Assembly: GCA_034506395.1 (NCBI GenBank)
Contig: JAPDPQ010000020.1
Location: 40,128-104,127 of the forward strand
Direction: 5' to 3'
DNA from: a candidate division KSB1 bacterium
GTDB taxonomy: Bacteria > Zhuqueibacterota > Zhuqueibacteria > Thermofontimicrobiales > Thermofontimicrobiaceae
DNA: 64,000 nucleotides
The number at the start of each line of letters is the position of its first letter. The first letter of the stretch is position 1. A program made the position numbers and the translations under genes. Below are positions 60,532 to 64,000 of the stretch, piece by piece. The notes under the pieces are model-generated. The model was not told the DNA's origin and ran no database searches. It saw nothing but the letters and a program-made list of their open reading frames with translations.

Positions 60532-61578
60532 ATGCGACTTTTTACGCTGGATGCCAATGGCAAGATGGTTCCCTATCAGGAAATGAAATTTAAATTTGAA
60601 AACAGGGAATCTGATTTAGAAGACCTCCTTGAAAACAACCCTGAATATTTTTTTGAAAACACCAAAATATTAATTATCGGCCGCCAGATCACCACCAATC
60701 TTGATTCATCTCTTGACCTCCTTGGCATTGATAAAGCGGGTAATACCGTAGTCATCGAATTAAAACGGGACAAGACGCCTCGGGATACTATCGCTCAATT
60801 GTTGGAGTATGCCTCATTTGTCGAGAATTTGGATTATTCACAGCTAAATGAAATCTATCAAAATTATTCTGGAGAGGAAATTAGTCTGGAGGATTACCAT
60901 CAACAATATTTCCAGAGCGAGCTCGATGAAAAAGTTTCATTCAATAAGTATTCAAAACTTGTGATTGTCGCACATGAAATAACCCGAGAGATCAAACAAA
61001 CTGCTCAGTATCTCAGAAAAAAGGGTCTGGATATTTATTGCTTGGAGTTCAAATATTTTAGTACCCAATCAGGTGAAAAAATCATCTCATGTGATGTGGT
61101 AGTGGGCGAAGAAGAATTTCTTCGCCAAAAAATAGAATCAAAATCGCTTCCCAAAATAGATGAGAAGCAATTCCGAAAGTCTTTGGATAAGTTTGGCACC
61201 AGAGTATTTGATCGCATTTTTCAATTTGCTAGACAAAACCAGCTTTTGTTTCGCTGGGGCTCTAAAGGCTTTTCGCTGAATCTGGAAATGGAGGGCGGAT
61301 TTGTGGGATTATTTTTTGGATACCCACCCGACTCGGTATTCAAGCAAAGCATTTACACGGGATTCGAAGAAATAGCTAAAAAGGTGAACAATTCGGAAGA
61401 GATAATTTCGGATTATCGTACCAAGCTGGAACAACTCGGCTATTTTGTCCCTGCAAAATCGAATTTAAAATGGATCATTGATACGGAGTATTCGGATCAG
61501 CACATTATTGATTTTCTCCAAGTCATTGATGATCTCATGTCAAAAATTAAAGCGAACGGTTTGAAAGCAAATATTTGA
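60532..61578 (+). CDS. PD-(D/E)XK nuclease-like protein (DUF91/EndoMS-like)
   Basis: This 348-residue protein starts at ATG 60532 with AAGGAG 7 nt upstream; a TTG 15 nt earlier is less likely. Around residues 60-90, SLDLLGIDKAGNTVVIELK has the D...ExK arrangement of PD-(D/E)XK nucleases, following EDLLENNPEYFF. RDKTPRDTIAQLLEYASF continues the domain. The remainder (about 150-340) is unclassified. It may be a nuclease of a defence or repair type, next to toxin-antitoxin genes; no partner methylase or ATPase is adjacent. Confidence 0.75.
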   Translation: MRLFTLDANGKMVPYQEMKFKFENRESDLEDLLENNPEYFFENTKILIIGRQITTNLDSSLDLLGIDKAGNTVVIELKRDKTPRDTIAQLLEYASFVENLDYSQLNEIYQNYSGEEISLEDYHQQYFQSELDEKVSFNKYSKLVIVAHEITREIKQTAQYLRKKGLDIYCLEFKYFSTQSGEKIISCDVVVGEEEFLRQKIESKSLPKIDEKQFRKSLDKFGTRVFDRIFQFARQNQLLFRWGSKGFSLNLEMEGGFVGLFFGYPPDSVFKQSIYTGFEEIAKKVNNSEEIISDYRTKLEQLGYFVPAKSNLKWIIDTEYSDQHIIDFLQVIDDLMSKIKANGLKANI

Positions 61579-61815
61579 GATGAGTAAGCGGATTAATTCT
61601 CATCCAATAAAGATGAGCAATAGACATGTCGATTCGCTTCAATTAGCGCAATTAGCGGTCAAGCATGTCTAATAAAATTTTTTCACGATAATTTCCCTCC
61701 ACATTTTAAGATGCTGAAAAAAATCCTTGATTTTGTGATTAATTTAATTTATATTGTATTCCAATTTAAAATCATTCCAAATTGAAAACCAACCAAATTA
61801 GAAGGAGATCTAGCT
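61579..61815. other. Gap before peroxiredoxin, AT-rich
   Basis: No gene or dispersed repeat is seen in this 237-bp gap, unlike most gaps here. It includes the promoter-like pair at 61727-61755 and a GAAGGAGAT ribosome site before the peroxiredoxin ATG. Confidence 0.5.
61727..61755 (+). promoter_or_regulatory. Candidate sigma-70-type promoter of the peroxiredoxin gene
   Basis: TTGATT (61727-61732) and TATATT (61750-61755) are separated by 17 nt, 61 bp before the start codon. The match is good, but such boxes are common by chance in AT-rich DNA. Confidence 0.35.
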
Positions 61816-62484
61816 ATGGAACACGTAACTGAAACCTCCGAGGTCAAGGTAGTAAGCCTGCCTCGCATTGGCGATCCAGCGCCGCAATTTGAGGCTGATA
61901 CCACATTTGGCCATCTCAAATTGGAAGACTTTAAAGGAAGCTGGCTCATTCTTTTCTCGCACCCCGCTGATTTTACCCCTGTTTGCACTACTGAATTTAT
62001 TGCATTCGCCCAGATTCAGGATAAGCTACGTGAGCTAAATTGTGAATTGATGGGACTGAGTATTGATAGCACCTATTCGCACATTGCCTGGGTACGGAAT
62101 ATCGAAGAGAAAATGGGCGTGAAGATTAATTTCCCGATTATAGCGGATCTGAACAAAGAGGTTGCCACCAAATATGGCATGATCATGCCAGGCGAAAGCA
62201 AGACCGAGACCTCCCGCTGCGTGTTTGTGATCGATGACAAGCAGATCGTTCGGGCAATTATTTACTATCCGTTGACGACTGGTCGAAACATGGATGAGAT
62301 TCTGCGCCTGATTCAGGCATTGCAGACCAGCGACAAGTACGGCGTGGCGACTCCAGCCAACTGGCGTCCTGGCGACAAAGTGATCGTGCCGCCGCCCAAG
62401 ACGCAGGAGATGGCTGAGGCAAGGATGAAGGAAGGCTACGAGTGTAAGGATTGGTATTTCTGCAAGAAAGAATTGAAAAAGTAG
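61816..62484 (+). CDS. Peroxiredoxin of the Prx6/1-Cys archaeal-type family
   Basis: This 222-residue protein has SHPADFTPVCTTEF with the peroxidatic Cys and the conserved Thr/Pro, GLSIDSTYSHIAW, and a C-terminal extension with Cys residues in YECKDWYFC, as in archaeal-type Prx6 homologues. It should reduce peroxides in the cytoplasm. A strong AGAAGGAGAT ribosome site precedes the ATG. Confidence 0.95.
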   Translation: MEHVTETSEVKVVSLPRIGDPAPQFEADTTFGHLKLEDFKGSWLILFSHPADFTPVCTTEFIAFAQIQDKLRELNCELMGLSIDSTYSHIAWVRNIEEKMGVKINFPIIADLNKEVATKYGMIMPGESKTETSRCVFVIDDKQIVRAIIYYPLTTGRNMDEILRLIQALQTSDKYGVATPANWRPGDKVIVPPPKTQEMAEARMKEGYECKDWYFCKKELKK

Positions 62485-62658
62485 CTTCTTTGGTAACTGG
62501 GCAATTTGGATCACCGAATTGAAACACAGGAGTGCGGCGCCTTTATCTACCGCATGAATGATTGTTATCCTAGAATAAGCGTAATTTCTGATTACAGATT
62601 TCTTAATGAATTTGAGAAATTGTATTTCCACAAACATACTTTAACAAGGTGAAAAATT

Positions 62659-62877
62659 ATGGCATGCATTAATCCTGATGGAACCATTTCCGATTCAGCA
62701 AAGGGAATGCTGAAGCTGCTCCACTCGCCAATGACAGCCGAACAGGTAGCGCAGCAAACAGGACATCCGCTGTTTCGGGTGCGCAGCAGCCTGCGGGAAC
62801 TGGTCGATGGGGGATTGGTGAAATTGGAGGCGGAACGGTATTCGATTACCGAGAAGGGCAAGGAGAAGATTGGGTAA
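62659..62877 (+). CDS. Small winged-helix protein
   Basis: This 72-residue protein, opening ACINPDGTISDSAKGMLKLL, has a winged-helix core with MTAEQVAQQTGHPLFRVRSS and LVKLEAERYSITEKGKEKI. It is a bare DNA-binding domain with no sensor part. The location before ferritin and after peroxiredoxin suggests a redox or metal response, but this is inference. A short TTGGGTAATTTGG array begins at its stop codon. Confidence 0.8.
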   Translation: MACINPDGTISDSAKGMLKLLHSPMTAEQVAQQTGHPLFRVRSSLRELVDGGLVKLEAERYSITEKGKEKIG

Positions 62878-63194
62878 TTGGGTAATTTGGTAATTAGTAC
62901 CTTAAAGAAAACCATTGAATTTGAAGTAAAAGTGTCATTCCGAACGAAGTGAAGAATCTGAATTTTCATAAAGTATAAGAGTCACAGATTTCTCTCCGCC
63001 AACTGGCGGATCGAAATGACAGAAAGGTGAGCTTTCGTTCGAGCGCTAATTAGGGAGATGTCCGTCCTCCGCCAATCAGCGGATGACGGTCGCTTGCCTA
63101 AAAGAGAACTTTTTTGAAAGCTTTCAACGTTGAAATCAAAAATATAGGTCTAAAAAATTTTCGAAGAACAATTAATTCAGAAGGAGAGACAATT
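62878..63194. repeat. AATTGGG array and a TCATTCC hairpin
   Basis: The array runs about 62870-62900. The hairpin (about 62932-63020) contains the nested CCGCCAACTGGCGG palindrome at 62996-63009. A second degenerate CCGCC palindrome is at 63069-63085. No gene is seen; the frame open from 63114 into ferritin starts in spacer DNA. Confidence 0.75.
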
Positions 63195-63692
63195 ATGATA
63201 TCCGACAAAATGGCTGCAAAAATCAATGAACAAATCAAAAATGAATTGTACTCGGGCCATCTGTATCTGTCGATGGCGGCTTATTGCTCGTCAGTCGATA
63301 TGGATGGCTTTGCCAATTTCTTTATTGTGCAGGAGCAGGAAGAACGGGCTCATGCCATGAAATTTTATCACTATCTGGTGGAGCAAAACAAGGATGTGAA
63401 AATCTACGGCCTGGATCAGCCCAAGCAGGATTTTAAATCACTGACCGAAGTATTCGAGCTGGCCTGGAAGCATGAGCAGCAAGTGACCAAATGGTTGAAT
63501 GAGATGATGCATCTGGCTGTGGAAGAGAAAGATTACGCTACTCAGAGTTTATTGAAATGGTACATTGACGAGCAAGTGGAAGAAGAAGCTTCGATGTTGA
63601 AAATCTTGAAACAGCTCCAGATGGTGGGCGAAAAAGGGCCTGGCATTTTTATGTTGGATGCGCATTTGAAAGAGCGGAAGTTTAAAGGGTAG
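63195..63692 (+). CDS. ftnA: Bacterial ferritin (FtnA type)
   Basis: This 165-residue protein starts at ATG 63195 with GAAGGAGAG upstream. NELYSGHLYLSMAAYC, EQEERAHAMKFY and YIDEQVEEEASM supply the ferroxidase ligands of the non-heme ferritin family. It stores iron inside a 24-subunit shell. The 63114 start would add a non-conserved leader and is rejected. Confidence 0.95.
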   Translation: MISDKMAAKINEQIKNELYSGHLYLSMAAYCSSVDMDGFANFFIVQEQEERAHAMKFYHYLVEQNKDVKIYGLDQPKQDFKSLTEVFELAWKHEQQVTKWLNEMMHLAVEEKDYATQSLLKWYIDEQVEEEASMLKILKQLQMVGEKGPGIFMLDAHLKERKFKG

Positions 63693-64000
63693 ATTTCTCA
63701 AATTCCAAAATTCAATATCCAAATTCCAAATAAAATCCAATTACCGAAAATTTAAATTCCGAAACAAGGTAATTAGGTAATTGGGTAATTAGGAAAAATG
63801 AATCCTTTCGAAGGTTTCGAATCTTGGGAAGGGTGATCCATAGATAAGCAAGAGAAAATAAACATATCTAGACTTCTGCAAAATAGCAGATATCGAGTCA
63901 TTGCGAGGAGCGAAGCGACGAAGCAATCTTATGGACTAAAGATTGATGAGATTCCTCCCCGCCTACTGGCGGGTCGGAATGACTGGTTTCAGCATTTTGC
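63693..64000. repeat. Repeat-rich 3' end of the window
   Basis: Contains AT-rich CAAATTCC repeats, a TAATTAGGTAATTGGG array (63768-63795), a CCTTTCGAAGGTTTCGAA hairpin remnant and a GTCATTGCGAGGAGCG hairpin (63897-63985) with a CCCGCCTACTGGCGGG palindrome nested in its right arm. No gene is seen. Confidence 0.75.

Noticed and set aside
1..64000. tRNA, rRNA or riboswitch genes
   Set aside because: I looked for cloverleaf-type arms with GGTTCGA-like cores and for rRNA words on both strands and saw none that held up; a covariance-model search would be decisive.

Overview
This is 64 kb from a bacterial chromosome of roughly mid GC. Every confident gene lies on the + strand, and the spaces between genes are unusually long and packed with dispersed short repeats. 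I see no rRNA, tRNA or CRISPR array. The gene mix suggests a Gram-negative anaerobe or facultative anaerobe of the FCB superphylum (Calditrichota/KSB1-like or related). That mix is Tat-exported oxidoreductases, many exported carbohydrate-active enzymes, a DUF4861 lipoprotein with KduI and KduD, a Na+-NQR operon and an octaheme cytochrome. The placement is inference, because no marker gene is present.

Region 1 (1-24.1 kb) is a polysaccharide-use cluster, probably for pectin/rhamnogalacturonan or other uronate-rich glycans. It holds two enolase-superfamily dehydratase-like proteins (one Tat-exported), a large exported enzyme of unrecognised family, a GH2 beta-glucuronidase, a sodium:solute symporter and an Nramp-fold transporter without the usual metal ligands. 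It continues with a GH28 polygalacturonase-like enzyme, a GH20-like hexosaminidase, a DUF4143 ATPase, an exported six-hairpin enzyme, a GH105 unsaturated uronyl hydrolase and an exported NagA-like deacetylase. Nearly every gap here carries repeats.

Region 2 (24.1-33.9 kb) is almost free of those repeats. It encodes the matching catabolic pathway: DUF4861 lipoprotein, KduI, KduD, a LarA-like racemase/epimerase, a Tat-exported Gfo/Idh/MocA oxidoreductase and a complete DctP-Q-M TRAP transporter. Exported enzymes would release unsaturated uronates, the TRAP, SSS and Nramp-like carriers would import them, GH105 and GH2 would trim oligomers, and KduI-KduD would lead to 2-keto-3-deoxygluconate. The kinase and aldolase are not in the window.

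Region 3 (34.3-40.1 kb) has succinate dehydrogenase/fumarate reductase flavoprotein and iron-sulfur subunits with no adjacent membrane anchor. A sulfur-relay set follows: a NifS-like protein that has lost its PLP lysine, an IscU scaffold, a DsrE-family protein and TusA. Region 4 (40.1-49.5 kb) mixes toxin-antitoxin modules (DUF4258/MqsA-like, UPF0175, MNT/HEPN with a frameshift, DUF433 remnant, MazF), an AAA-ATPase/Toprim pair, a YyaL-like protein, an octaheme HAO-like cytochrome, a rubrerythrin-like protein and a ferredoxin. Region 5 (49.8-57 kb) has a copper-chaperone-like protein and nqrB, C, D, E and F without nqrA, interrupted by a four-helix-bundle gene. Region 6 (57-64 kb) has a second MNT/HEPN pair between long direct repeats, a frameshifted antitoxin with a nucleotidyltransferase, a PD-(D/E)XK-like protein, a 1-Cys peroxiredoxin, a small winged-helix protein and ferritin.

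The most distinctive features are structural. A family of CGGAT/AGAAACAACC repeats brackets gaps as inverted pairs. Two four-helix-bundle genes each sit between inverted arrays of degenerate short tandem repeats. Two defence-like cassettes (DUF4143 ATPase, MNT/HEPN) are each bracketed by 150-190 bp direct repeats of the next gene's upstream region. A triple 33-bp-period repeat is present in both copies of one such bracket.
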